Made by a program: the position numbers and the translations under genes | The notes under the pieces: generated by a model | What the model was told of the DNA's origin: nothing | Seen by the model: only the letters and a program-made list of their open reading frames with translations | The model's database searches: none | In this document: positions 54,312 through 64,000 of the stretch, piece by piece | Layout: each line of letters opens with the position of its first letter | Position numbering within the stretch: position 1 is the stretch's first letter | From: Platanthera guangdongensis | Lineage: Eukaryota; Streptophyta; Magnoliopsida; Asparagales; Orchidaceae | Direction: 5' to 3' | Assembly: GCA_039583875.1 (NCBI GenBank) | Contig: CM077153.1 | Span: 66,286,482 to 66,350,481 of the forward strand | DNA length: 64,000 nt

Positions 54312-57086
54312 CTATATCTTTGCTTGCACAGGGGCTTCAGCATCTTCAGTATCAGCAGGCTTCTTGCCTTTCAGATCCTTTTTCTTTTGCTCTTCAGCTT
54401 TAATCTTTTGCCTCTCAAAGTAATGATAAGGCTTGGGAAAGTACTTGCTAGGCTCCTGAGCAGTAGGAGGTAGCTTTCCCATCTTGGCCTTTCTTCTATA
54501 TTGCACTATGGCTTCTTGCCTAGTCTCATGCTTCCTCCATTCTAGTTCAGAAAACCATTTGTTTCTATCTTGAATGTTATCTTTGGCAGCCTTCCATGCA
54601 GTTAAGATAATGTTTCTTGAAGTGGGGCTCCACTGCTCAAAATCAGGTCTTTGTTCAGCTTGCTCTCTGAACCTTTTCTTAGACAATCTAGCTTCCTGTT
54701 CTTTCATCAAAGCTTCTTGCCTAGCCTTAGATACTGGCTGAACCACCTTCTCTAGAATAACATTTTGCTTACCCTCAGGTGGGCTATACATTGTCTGGAT
54801 ATCAGCTTGTATCATATCAAAATCTGGAGGAGGGTAGATTACTTGAGCCACTTCAGGTTGCTCCCCTCTTAGATATGCAGGATGTATCCCAGATTCTGCT
54901 ACATTGTCATCATCACATAAAGGAGGATAACCAAGAGTAGCTCTGATAGAATTAGAAATCCACTTGGCATGATCAGAGCTGGCTTTGACTAACACCCTCT
55001 CCCCCTTTATGACTTCTCTTTCCATGTGATCTCTTAGATCATCCTTTTGAAATCTTACTTGGGCATCCAAATAGTTGACTCCATCTTTAAAGAAAGGTTT
55101 CAACCTTTGGAGTTTTTCAGTTATCAACTTCTGAGAGTCTTGAATTGCAGAAGTAACATCATTTAAACTCTTTTGCAATGCTTTATCAAACTCTGCCATA
55201 GTAGTAACATTAGAAGTTGTCAGTCCAGTAGCTATGTTCTTCATCTCAGTGACAATTGCATTGTGTGAAGCAGTCAAATTGTCATTCATTCTGATCTGGT
55301 TCTCAAGAACATACCCTTGCTTCAGTGCAATGTCATCTACTTGAGCTTTTATTTTCTCCTGATGAGTAGCTAAGTAGACTACTGCATTCCCTCCTTTGTG
55401 GAAGCAGTCAATCATCTCATTTTTATTTAGATTCATCTCAAATCTTATGGACTTAATGTCCTGAGCCAGATCAAACTGTAAAGACTTATGTCCCTCATCC
55501 ACATATGTTTTAATGGCTTTCCTGTGCTCATCAAGCTTGATCTGCATAGCAACCATCAGAGCACTGTAATCTACAGTTGGTGCTGGCTGTAGTGTAGGCT
55601 GTTGTGCTATAGTTTGCAGAGCTTTCTTATAAGTCTGACTCCTCCTCTTGAATACTTGAAATTTCCTTTTCTTAGCTCTTGCAGTCTCCTCATCTTCAGA
55701 AGCAGGTGTACTTGCAATTTCTACCCTCTCCTTAGGTAGCTCCTCAACTTCCTTTGGCTTCTCAGGCTCTTGCCCTGCAGGTTCTTCAACAATTACTACT
55801 TGATCCCCCTCAACTGGAGCATTCTCCCCCTCAGCAGCAGCACTTTCCTTCTCAAAGTCAGCTTGGTCCAAATTAAGAAAGAGATCTTCCATTGTAAACT
55901 CTTGTTGAGGTAGTGATGGGGATTCTCTTATCTCATCAGTTACTTGATGTGTGTTCACTTGAGCTGCAACAGATGTGTCCTCCATGACAACATCTGGGGG
56001 TAGACTATCAATCTGTGGTTGCTGATTAACATGATTTAAGGAATCAGACAAATCAGTATCCTCTATAGGAAAATCTAATGCATTAATCTCAGTGATTACC
56101 TCAAGAATAGTGTTTGTAGCTTGTTCACTTTCCAGTGGAGTTGGCTCTTCCACTACTAGAGGCTCCCCCTAGACTGAATCCTGGTGTAAGGGGCTAGCTT
56201 GAGGTAGCTCCCCCTACCTCTCAGCAACTTCTTGTTGAGCTGGAGACTTCCCAGCATCTCCAGTGTCTTCTCCATCAGGAGTGAAGACAACCTGTTCTTC
56301 TGAACTGCTAGATGAATCCTGAGCCACAGGGGCTATCTTCTTCTTCTTTTGAGGAGTTATTTTCTCAGGAGTAGGCATCTCCTTAGTTAAAACTCTGTCC
56401 CATCTGAAGAAGAGTCTCATGTCCATTTTCCTCATATGATTGATCTTAGATCCAGCAGTTTGACTCATTACTTCTGGTATGCTACCAGCCAAGTAAAGAC
56501 TTAATATTCTACCCAAATTGGGTTTCTTCAGACTTTCTTTAATCTTTTCAAAGACAACAATAGACTAATCAGTTTGCAGGGTGAAGATAATCCTTGTCAT
56601 AAGATTGAACATATGGGCTGATACCCTATCATGCCCTCCAGGCTTACTTAAGATCACTTTTCCAATAATTTCAGAAAGAAATTTCCCCTGGCTGTTCATG
56701 CCTTTCCTATTGAATACTGATCCAATTTTCAGCTTGGAATCCAGTCCACACCATGATAAAGCTTCTCTGGTATTAGAAGCAGTAACTTCATCTTCTTCCT
56801 TTGTCCTTGGGAGGTTTAGGATCTTTCTCAAACTTTTAGGTGATACCTTCGCCTTTTCACCATGAACCCTAGACTTTATCTTGAGTCCAGATTCATCTAC
56901 TTTAGCTCCATTCAGGAATTCCAGAACTTCTTTCTTCCAGATCTTTGTGGGCTCTGAGACAAGAAAATCCAACCCCAAGTCTGCAACTAGGGTTACCACA
57001 TTCTTGATCTCCGGGTCTACATCATCAAAAGCATGCCGCACCAGTTCATAGCCTTTGTTCACGTTCTCCTCGATCTTTGGCGCCAT
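54312..57086 (-). pseudogene. Envelope-like (post-pol) protein of Sirevirus A2
   Basis: One frame from ATG 57086 (MAPKIEENVNKGYEL) to TAG 54312, broken by two further TAG codons at 56567-56565 and 56216-56214. About 925 codons as it stands; A1 runs some 12 codons further at the same point, so the last TAG is also probably premature. N-terminal 170 residues resemble the putative plant transposon protein family found beside Sireviruses (LGLDFLVSEPTKIWKKEVLEFL, SGLKIKSRVHGEKAKVSPKSL). The middle is Glu/Pro-rich, then helical with likely coiled coils (TYVDEGHKSLQFDLAQDIKS). The end has EWRKHE and KYFPKPYHYFERQ and a Lys-rich tail. No clear membrane segment. Role unknown. Confidence 0.75.
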
Positions 57087-57184
57087 TAGGGTTTGAAGAA
57101 TTTGAATGGAGAGAAGAGAGGTATCGACACACAAGTTTGGTCTCGAAACTTTAGAGAGCGTGTCGACAGACAATGGATAAATTC

Positions 57185-57192
57185 TATTTATA
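57185..57192 (-). promoter_or_regulatory. TATA box upstream of the A2 envelope-like ORF
   Basis: TATAAATA (followed by GA) on the minus strand, 100 bp before ATG 57086 and 45 bp after the internal palindrome cluster. It is the same box, in the same order relative to the palindromes, as in the LTR. Suggests a separate internal promoter; not proven. Confidence 0.6.
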
Positions 57193-57235
57193 CCTTTCTA
57201 AGATTGAACATGAAATGGCGGGTTAACTAACCTAA

Positions 57236-57567
57236 ATTGTGTCGACACTGTTGAAAAGTGTCGACACAGACTTATAATGTCTCGACACCAATGTGTCGAC
57301 ACAAGTTTAGTCAACAGAATATATGTGTCGACACTTGTTTATGTGTCGACACCACTCAACTCGACATTTAGTCGAGACTTTACTTAGATAATTCTGAGTA
57401 AACTCTAAGTGTCGACACCACCTTGGTTGTGTCGACACTGACCCTGTATGTGTCGACACTAATTTTCTGAAGTGTCGACACCAACTTCCTAGATGTGTCG
57501 ACACCTTTTCCCTAAAGTGTCGACACCAATTTTCTATGTCGACACAGATAACTCTATGTGTCGACAC
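57236..57567 (-). repeat. Internal GTGTCGACAC cluster of A2
   Basis: Twelve exact copies and a few variants in 330 bp between the pol stop (57576) and the TATA box. Outside the repeats I see no similarity to the LTR. An ORF of 86 codons across it is incidental. Confidence 0.9.
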
Positions 57568-57575
57568 TATTTTAC

Positions 57576-60500
57576 TTAGCCATTTCTATAAACATATTCT
57601 AAGTTTATCATACCTAGTTCAATTTTAAACCTATTGAACTTAGTTTCTTCTAAATGCTTGGTATACATATCAGCTAGTTGATTATCTATCTTAACATATT
57701 CTAGTGAAATATCTTCTTTCTCTACATGTTCCCTATGAAAATGATATTTTATTTCAATATGTTTAGTTCTACTATGGGAAACAGGATTATTTGCAATTGA
57801 TATAGCACTAGTAGAATCACAAAACAATGGTGTTCTACTTACCTGAATTCCATAATCCTCAAGCTGATGTTGTATCCATAGAAGTTGAGCACAACAACTT
57901 CCTGCACCCACATATTCTGATTCTGCAGTGGAGATAGCCACACTTGTTTGCTTCTTGCTACTCCATGAAATCAGTCTTCCACCTAGGAATTGACAGGTTC
58001 CAGTTGTGCTTTTTCTGTCTTCTTTGCATCCTGCAAAGTCTGCATCTGAATAACCTGTTAGATCAAAGTCTCCATTCCTAGGGTACCAAAGGCCTAGATA
58101 AGGAGTGCCCTTTAGATATCTCAGTATCCTTTTGACTGCAGTCAAATGAGACTCTTTAGGGCATGCTTGGTACCTAGCACAGACACATGTAGTATACATG
58201 ATATCTGGTCTACTTGCAGTGAAATAGAGTAGGGAGCCAACTATCCCTCTATACAAAGTCTCATCTACAGGTTTCCCTGCATCATCTTTGCTAAGAGACA
58301 TACTTGACCCCATAGGAGTCTTCATGGTACTGGATGAATTCATACCATACTTCCTTATGAGTTATAGGGTGAACTTAGACTGGCATATGGATAAACCATT
58401 CTCAGTCTGTCTAACTTGGAGACCCAAGAAGAACTTAAGTTCCCCCATACTACTCATCTCAAACTGTCCTTGCATTAGTTTTGCAAACTTTTTGCAAAGA
58501 CTACTTTCAGTAGACCCAAATATTATGTCATCTACATATATTTGGACGAGTATTATCTTGCCTCTGGATTCCCTAAGGAATAGAGTCTTGTCTATTTTCC
58601 CCCTTGTGAACTTATTCTCAATGAGGAAACTAGACAGGGTTTCATACCAAGCCCTAGGGGCTTGTTTTAACTCATACAAAGCTTTCCTAAGTCTATAGAC
58701 ATGATTAGGTTGAGTTGAATCAACAAAACCTGATGGCTGTTCCACATAGACTTACTCTTTTAGATTACCATTCAAAAAGGCTGACTTAACATCCATTTGG
58801 TAAACTTTAAATCCTTGAAAGGTTGCATAGACCAGGAACATCCTTATGGCTTCCAGTCTGGCTACTGGAGCAAAGGTTTGATCAAAGTCAATACCTTCTT
58901 CCTGCATATATCCTTTAGCAACCAATCTAGCTTTGTTCTTGACAATTACTCCATGTTCATCCATCTTGTTCCTAAAGATCCACTTGGTCCCAATTATGTT
59001 GTGGTCTTTTGGTTTAGGAACAAGCTCCCAGACTTTGCACCTCTTGAACTGATTCAGCTCTTCTTGCATTGCCTCAATCTAAAGAGGGTCTAGGATGGCT
59101 TCTTCAAACTTCTTTGGCTCAACTTGGGATAGAAAACTGGAGAAGAGCACTGCATTCAGATTTTTGCTCCTTGTTTGTACCCCTTGTCTTAGATCACCAA
59201 TGATTTGATCTGCTGGATGATCTCTAAGATGCTTATTAGCTGGAGGCATCCTGGCTTCAGGTTGAACTTCTTCAGTTCCTTCATCTTGCTGCACTCCTTG
59301 AACTTCTTCTGCATTAGGTACATGTAGTACTCCCCCTGGACAACAGCTACTATCTTCTACCTGCTGTCTTGCAGTAGGACCTTCTTCTATAGTGAGCTTG
59401 TCCATCTTCTCAGTCACACATGTGGAGCTGCAAATACTACTAGACAACTCATTGGTAATAAGTCTAGTTTCATCAAATACTACATGTACAGACTCTTCTA
59501 CAACTTGAGTAGACAAGTTGTAGACTCTATAAGCCTTACTATTGTTGCTGTACCCAACAAAGATACCCTCTTGGGACTTGACAACAAACTTAGTCAAGTA
59601 AGACTTTCCATTGTTAAGTATAAAGCACTTACAACCAAAGATCCTGAAATAGGATAAGTTTGGTTTTCTGCCTTTCACAATCTCATAGGGGGTCTTGTTG
59701 TGGCTTTTAGTAATGGTAGCCTTATTAATTACATGGCATGCAGTATTAACTGCCTCAGCCCAGAAATATTCTGGTAGAGATGTGTCACTTAATAGGGTCC
59801 TACCAACCTCAATCAAGGTTCTATTTTTTCTCTCAGCAATGTCATTTTACTGAGGTGTTCTTGGTGAAGAAAACTCTTGAAATATCCCAAATTCTTCACA
59901 TAGTTTTGCCATACTATCAGACTGAAATTCAGTACCATGGTCACTTCTTATCTTGACCACTATACTGTCTAGTTCATTCTGAATTTGTTTGACAAAGCAA
60001 TAGAAGATACTAGGTGTTTCAGATTTCTGTCTAAGGAAGAACACCCAGGAAAACCTTGAGTAGTCATCTACAACTACAAAGGTATAGACCTTCCTACCTA
60101 GGCTGTGAACTGGCATAGGACCAAAGAGATCCATTTGCAAGAGGTATAAACACCTCACAGCATCTTTGTTTTCAATGCTACTAAAGGTGGATCTAGTCTG
60201 CTTGCCCTTTTGACAAGCTGAGCATATTCCATCTTTAATACACTTAACTTGAGGACCATTCCTCACTAACTCTTTGCTAAAGAGTTGGCCTATTGTCTTG
60301 TATTTGAGATGGGCTAGCCTCTTGTGCCATTTGACAAAATGAGAGACTTTCTCATCAGCTACAAGACACACTGGAGAACCATTGTTCTCACTCATAATGT
60401 CTAGGCAATAGACATTTCTTTTTCTATAACCAGTCAAAATGATCTCTTGATCATTTGATCTCCTGATATGACAACCATTTTTGACAAATGAGATGTCATA

Positions 60501-60767
60501 TCCTAAATCACTCAATTGACTTATACTAATAAGGTTATGTTTCAAACCTTTAACATAAGCCACTTGAGTAATAGTTATATGGGAGCTAGAAATGTTACCA
60601 AAACCCTTGATGATTCCTTTTTCAGAACCACCAAAGGTGACTTTTGGACCATCCTTGATAGGTGTGTAGTCCTTTAGCAATCCCCTTGTTCCAGTCATAT
60701 GTCTGGAATATCCACTGTCCAAGTACCATATTGGGGCATGGGCACTTGGACTCACCTGCAAAACAGA
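57576..60767 (-). pseudogene. A2 pol: protease, integrase, reverse transcriptase, RNase H
   Basis: One frame with in-frame stops at 59849 (TAA), 59081 (TAG), 58754 (TAA) and 58364 (TAA). Protease IWYLDSGYSRHMT near 60720 with DSG intact. GAG-pre-integrase (KRLAHLKYKTIGQLF), integrase (LLQMDLFGPMPVHSL, VVVDDYSRFSW, IRSDHGTEF) and RT ([13 protein letters not shown] start at 59020, [17 protein letters not shown], the catalytic [12 protein letters not shown] near 58540). RNase H (GYSDADFAGCKEDRKSTTG, ISTAESEYVGAGSCCAQ) and end ELGMINLEYVYRNG. Catalytic residues seem intact; only the stops break it. Confidence 0.93.
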
Positions 60768-61272
60768 TTAGTGAACCTTAGAACCCAAAGAATTCTTGGG
60801 TCCTTGGTACTGGTTAGTTTGCTTCCTAACAAAGCTACCTGCAGGTTTTCCAACAGGCAGTTTGCTACTCACTTTGGCAGTTGCATTGTGCCAACAGTCC
60901 ATGGCAAAGTGGCCTACCTTGCCACAGCACCAACACTCAAACCTATTGTACCTTTGCTTAGGTACATTCTTAGCTGTTTTATCTACAGCTGGCTTGTTGA
61001 GAGCTGGGGCTTTGCCCTTGGACTTGGACTGAACAGTCCTAGCTGGTTTAGTAAACCCCAGTCCAGCTTTACCTTTTTGATGAACAAATTCATCAATTAA
61101 GGGTAGAACAGACTTTGGTTTAGAAAACCTAGCAACCAAATCTCTCTCCTTCTGAAGACTAATCTCCAGACTTTTGATTTGATCATTCTTAAATGATATA
61201 GTCCCCATTTGAATCACAATTATGTGCTTCAGTCTGGCTATTTCATTTAGTTTTTGATCAATCATTTTCTGA
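60768..61272 (-). pseudogene. A2 gag, C-terminal part
   Basis: Coiled-coil-like segment (KMIDQKLNEIARLKHI, DQIKSLEISLQKERDLV), LPLIDEF, a basic stretch and zinc knuckle CWCCGKVGHFAMDC (near 60925), all four ligands present. TAA at 60770-60768 separates gag from pol in frame; C has a TAA at the equivalent place (19306), so it may be the natural gag stop. The N-terminal part is cut by element G. Confidence 0.85.
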
Positions 61273-62344
61273 TGTAGGGGTGACCGTGATTCGTGCCCGA
61301 ATACGCTAATGGAAAATATTATCACAAGACATAAAACCAAAGGGGAGGGCTCCGACCAAAAGCGAGCGAAAAGGGGTCTGGTTTGCTCCCAAATCCGAAA
61401 GAGAAAATTGCCGGACTCGATACAACGTCCTTAGGACCTACCTCTCCAACATGCACACAACTCACCGCAAGCCGGACTCGATACAACGTCCTTAAGACCT
61501 ACCTCTCCAACAAGCACACAACTCACCGCACCTACACAAGCATCTATTGTACCAACTTGAGCCGTTTCAACGCAGCAATAATTTATTTTCGGAGCGGCGG
61601 AAAACTTCAATAGGCGGTCGAGTTCGAGTTGTGATTAACTCCCTTGTTAACACCAAAATGTGCCAATCTTGGAGGGCAAGTCAAGGCTAGGTCAAGTCTC
61701 GCTCTCGCAACGGATCTACCCAATCCGGATCACAAGAGGTTCAATAACAACGAAATCGAAATCGGAATTTGCAAGCGACGTATTTAAAAATCACGGAAGA
61801 AACGGTTTGCAAAAACCTCCACAAAATCTAAAGAAAGAATCTCTAAGGGGAAGAAGTTACCCAACCAAGAACAACAATCACACAAGATAAGGTGGGAGAA
61901 TCACTCTCTCCACGGATCCACCGGCTTCACACTGAATGGGCTGCAACCTTCTTCCTTGGAGTCGCACCGAAAGGAAGCCACACCGACGTCGCACCGAAGT
62001 AGGGGAGGAAGCAAGGGGGGGCGGCGGCTTCACACCTTGGTCGGCGGCTATGGAGGAACCTCCTTGGCCGAACTCTCTCAAATGAGTGTTAGGGTTCTTT
62101 TTTAATTCTCTCTAACTTCATTCTCAAAAGGATCTCCTTATATAGGAGTTACAACACACATCTAGCCATCCAACATGGAGATGAAATCTCATCCATCCGG
62201 AAGGCTAAATACACACCAAAATGTTTGCAGAAAATAATTAAAGATTACAAGTCACAAATGAATATAAAATTATTAACAAAGATTGGAATAATTTTATATT
62301 CGCACATAAAATAATAAAGCATGAGAAATTAATTAAAATAGTCT
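61273..62344 (-). repeat. G 3' LTR and 3' untranslated region
   Basis: Left end reads TGTAGGGGTGACCGTG on the plus strand, taken as the LTR terminus because A2 coding alignment ends there (border uncertain by about 5 bp). On the minus strand TATATAAGG lies near 62142. A 61-bp tandem repeat occupies 61410-61531. No clear polypurine tract was seen. Confidence 0.6.
61410..61531 (-). repeat. 61-bp tandem repeat in G LTR
   Basis: Two copies beginning GCCGGACTCGATACAACG at 61410 and 61471, nearly identical (TTAGGACC against TTAAGACC, ACATGC against ACAAGC). Confidence 0.85.
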
Positions 62345-63899
62345 TCAAGTGAGGGTAGCACGCCGCGGGCGGAGGTTGTAGCGGCGTCGTCCGTTAGTGT
62401 CATCACGGCTCCGAAGGTCTTTATGTTGTAGAGCCGCGGCAACTGGATCGTCATCAAGTAGTGGCGGAGGGGCAGCGGCATCAATCCTCCCCCACTCAAA
62501 ATCACGTATCTCCGATGCGTGGTCCGAGAGATAGCGGCAGAGAAGCTCGGCATCCAAACGTTGAAGCTCTGTCGCAAGTACCCATGAATCATCTGAAGGG
62601 GGGCGGTCACGCCAACGGATGAGGAAGCGGTAGGTAGCACCATCAGGAGTGGTAAGTGGCTCAGCAGCAAGTATCATATCTGGAGTGAGAAATGTCTTCG
62701 GAAACCTGGGAAACATGTCAGCAGTAGGGAAAAAAAGAAGGCAACGTACCATCCGATGTTATACCTGCGGGGACCGAAAAAGAGAGATCATCCGAACTAC
62801 CACTCCCCAACCCAGTAGAAATTTTAGTGGAGGGAGAAGACGACAAAGAATTCAACTCATGTGGAGGAGAAACAAACGACGTCAAATCCGAGACATTAAA
62901 AATAGGGGAGATACCCCAATCAGCTGGCAAATCCAACACGAAAGCGTTGTCACCTAGTTTCTTTATAATTCGAAAAGGGCCGGCGCGCTTTGGTGCCAAA
63001 TTTTTAACGGTGCCAGATGGCAAGCGTTCGGGAACTAACCGGACTAGGACCAAATCGCCGACGTTGAAGTGCGACACCCTCCTATGTAGATTAGCGTGCG
63101 TCTGATAAGACTCGTATTGAGCAGTCAAGGTAGCTCGTATACGTGCATGTAGGTCATGAATATGTTGGGCGAAGGATTGTGCAAATTGACTTGTCTTGTA
63201 TGTTGGGGGCAAAGGAACCAAGTCAAGAGGCACAGGGGCCTTGTACCAGTGAACTATCTCATTTGGAGACAGACCAGTGGATCGGTTTTTGGAATTATTA
63301 TAGGCCAACTGGGCATGGGGAAGAAGAAGATCCCACGTACCTTTGTGATCGCTCACTAGGCATCTAAGGAGGCTTCCTAGGCTCTGATTGACTACCTCTG
63401 TTTGCCCATCGGTCTTAGGGTGATAGGCTGAGGAAAACAATAACTTGGTACCCATCAAGACCCAAAGTGTTTTCCAAAAATAGCTCGTATACTTAACATC
63501 TCTATCTGAGACTATTGTCTTCGGCACTCCCCGGTGACTAACTACATCCTTAAAATATAATTTGGCAATGTGAGATGCGTCGTTGGTTCTAGTGCAGGGA
63601 ATAAAATATGCCATTTTAGAGAATCTATCCACCACTACAAAAATAGAATCGTTATGGCGTAAGGTGGTGGGTAGGCCTAAAACAAAATCCATACTCACGT
63701 CTTCCCATGGCGTGGAAGGGATAGGCAGGGGCGTATATAATCCTACGTTGGTCTTGGTGCCCTTGGATACCTGACAGGTACGACAACTACTAACTACCCT
63801 TCCCACCATCGCCTTAAGTTTTGGCCAATAGAATTTCTCCTCAACTAACGTAATGGTCTTATCCCTACCGAAATGACCACTCAACCCTCCACTATGCAA
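62345..63899 (-). pseudogene. G integrase and chromodomain, one frameshift
   Basis: 63899-62718: integrase with zinc-binding region (SGHFGRDKT..YWPKL, SCRTCQ), catalytic Asp in VSMDFVLGLP, Asp in IVSDRDVKY and Glu in TDGQTEVVN, then the basic HANLHRRVSHFNVGDLVLVRL and KRAGPFRIIKKLGDNAFVLDLP module. 62752-62345, in another frame, gives the chromodomain (FLIRWRDRPPSDDSWVLATELQ) and ends at TGA 62345. The two frames meet at a run of seven T near 62730, where one base may have been lost. Chromodomains of this class are thought to guide integration to heterochromatin. Upstream of 63899 further G pol is expected but short. Confidence 0.9.
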
Positions 63900-64000
63900 T
63901 TCCCAGATGATATGAAGGCGTAACGATGACTACGGGATACATAACTTCCCATGTCTAAATAGGTAGCCATCCTTAATGACGAACGCAGATATAATCGTGG
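63900..64000 (-). other. G pol upstream edge
   Basis: About 100 bp to the window edge on the minus strand, expected to continue toward RNase H of G. Too short to judge. Confidence 0.4.

Larger units (their letters stand above)
43756..61272 (-). mobile_element. Sirevirus-type Copia element A2, 5' end missing
   Basis: Minus-strand element: gag (from about 61275), pol (60770-57576), motif cluster and TATA box, envelope-like ORF (57086-54312), 3' untranslated region, polypurine tract and 3' LTR (43756-45531 plus 53753-53995). Element F splits the LTR and element G interrupts gag. All coding parts from gag to the envelope-like ORF lie in one reading frame, interrupted by stops only. The 5' LTR lies right of the window. 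Left flank AAGAG (43751-43755). Confidence 0.9.
61273..64000 (-). mobile_element. Chromovirus-type Gypsy element G, 3' part
   Basis: Minus-strand element entering from the right edge: integrase, chromodomain, then a 3' LTR that ends near 61273 inside A2 gag. Only the last third of the element is in the window. The LTR start was not found; the pol stop is at 62345, so the LTR is at most about 1.07 kb. Confidence 0.85.

Noticed and set aside
54312..56567. SIRE1-type programmed read-through at the TAG codons of the A2 envelope-like ORF
   Set aside because: The following bases do not fit the CARYYA context, and A1 has a sense codon at the equivalent of the last TAG.
1..64000. Host genes, rRNA, tRNA or microRNA genes
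   Set aside because: All long ORFs belong to retrotransposon families; tRNA-like stretches are only primer-binding sites.

Overview
This is plant nuclear DNA made almost entirely of LTR retrotransposons. Ty1/Copia pol of the Sirevirus type, Athila-type Ty3/Gypsy, a Tekay/Del-type Gypsy, a chromodomain-bearing Gypsy and a second kind of Copia element can all be recognised from protein motifs, LTR ends, primer-binding sites, polypurine tracts and target-site duplications. I found no host protein-coding gene, rRNA, tRNA or CRISPR array. The picture fits transposon-dense, probably heterochromatic DNA of a large angiosperm genome; the species cannot be told from the window. Family assignments come from remembered motifs, not from a search.

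Layout from left to right. (1) 1-2874: 3' end of Sirevirus A1 (+), with the tail of its envelope-like ORF and a complete 3' LTR. (2) 2875-4669: most of a Tekay-like LTR (Y). (3) 4670-12152: Sirevirus B (+), decayed pol plus 3' LTR, carrying a solo LTR (S, minus strand, 4955-6768) with a clear TTTAT duplication. (4) 12153-14040: unassigned, mostly AT-rich DNA. (5) 14041-15532: pol fragment of Sirevirus H (-). (6) 15533-36658: Sirevirus C (+), 5' LTR, gag, pol and a deleted envelope-like ORF, split by a complete 12.5-kb Athila element E (21283-33788, duplication ATCAT). (7) 36555-42048: a tandemly duplicated LTR segment and the first half of Tekay-like element D (+). (8) 42049-43755: unassigned element X. 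(9) 43756-61272: Sirevirus A2 (-), whose 3' LTR is split by complete Copia element F (45532-53747, duplication CATCC). (10) 61273-64000: chromovirus G (-), inserted in the gag of A2 and running off the window. Because the other ends of C, D, X, A2 and G are never met, the right half reads as a nested series H > C > D > X > A2 > F and G.

No element looks able to move by itself. Damage is mostly in-frame stops with few frameshifts in F and A2, and heavier decay in B, C, D and H. F has two LTRs of equal length differing at about 2% of sites by eye, so it is among the youngest insertions.

The most unusual signals are in non-coding DNA. Most LTR families here have their own cluster of a short, mostly palindromic motif, in most cases just upstream of a TATA box. 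In A2, C and E the same kind of motif cluster occurs a second time inside the element, just upstream of the envelope-like ORF, with a clear TATA box in A2 and C and only a weak one in E. Separately, the transcribed part of the Sirevirus LTRs (A1, A2, B, C, S) carries an array of short stem-loop units. A fixed linker (about GAGTTGTAG) separates hairpins whose stems differ from unit to unit yet stay self-complementary, which looks like selection for RNA structure in the leader.
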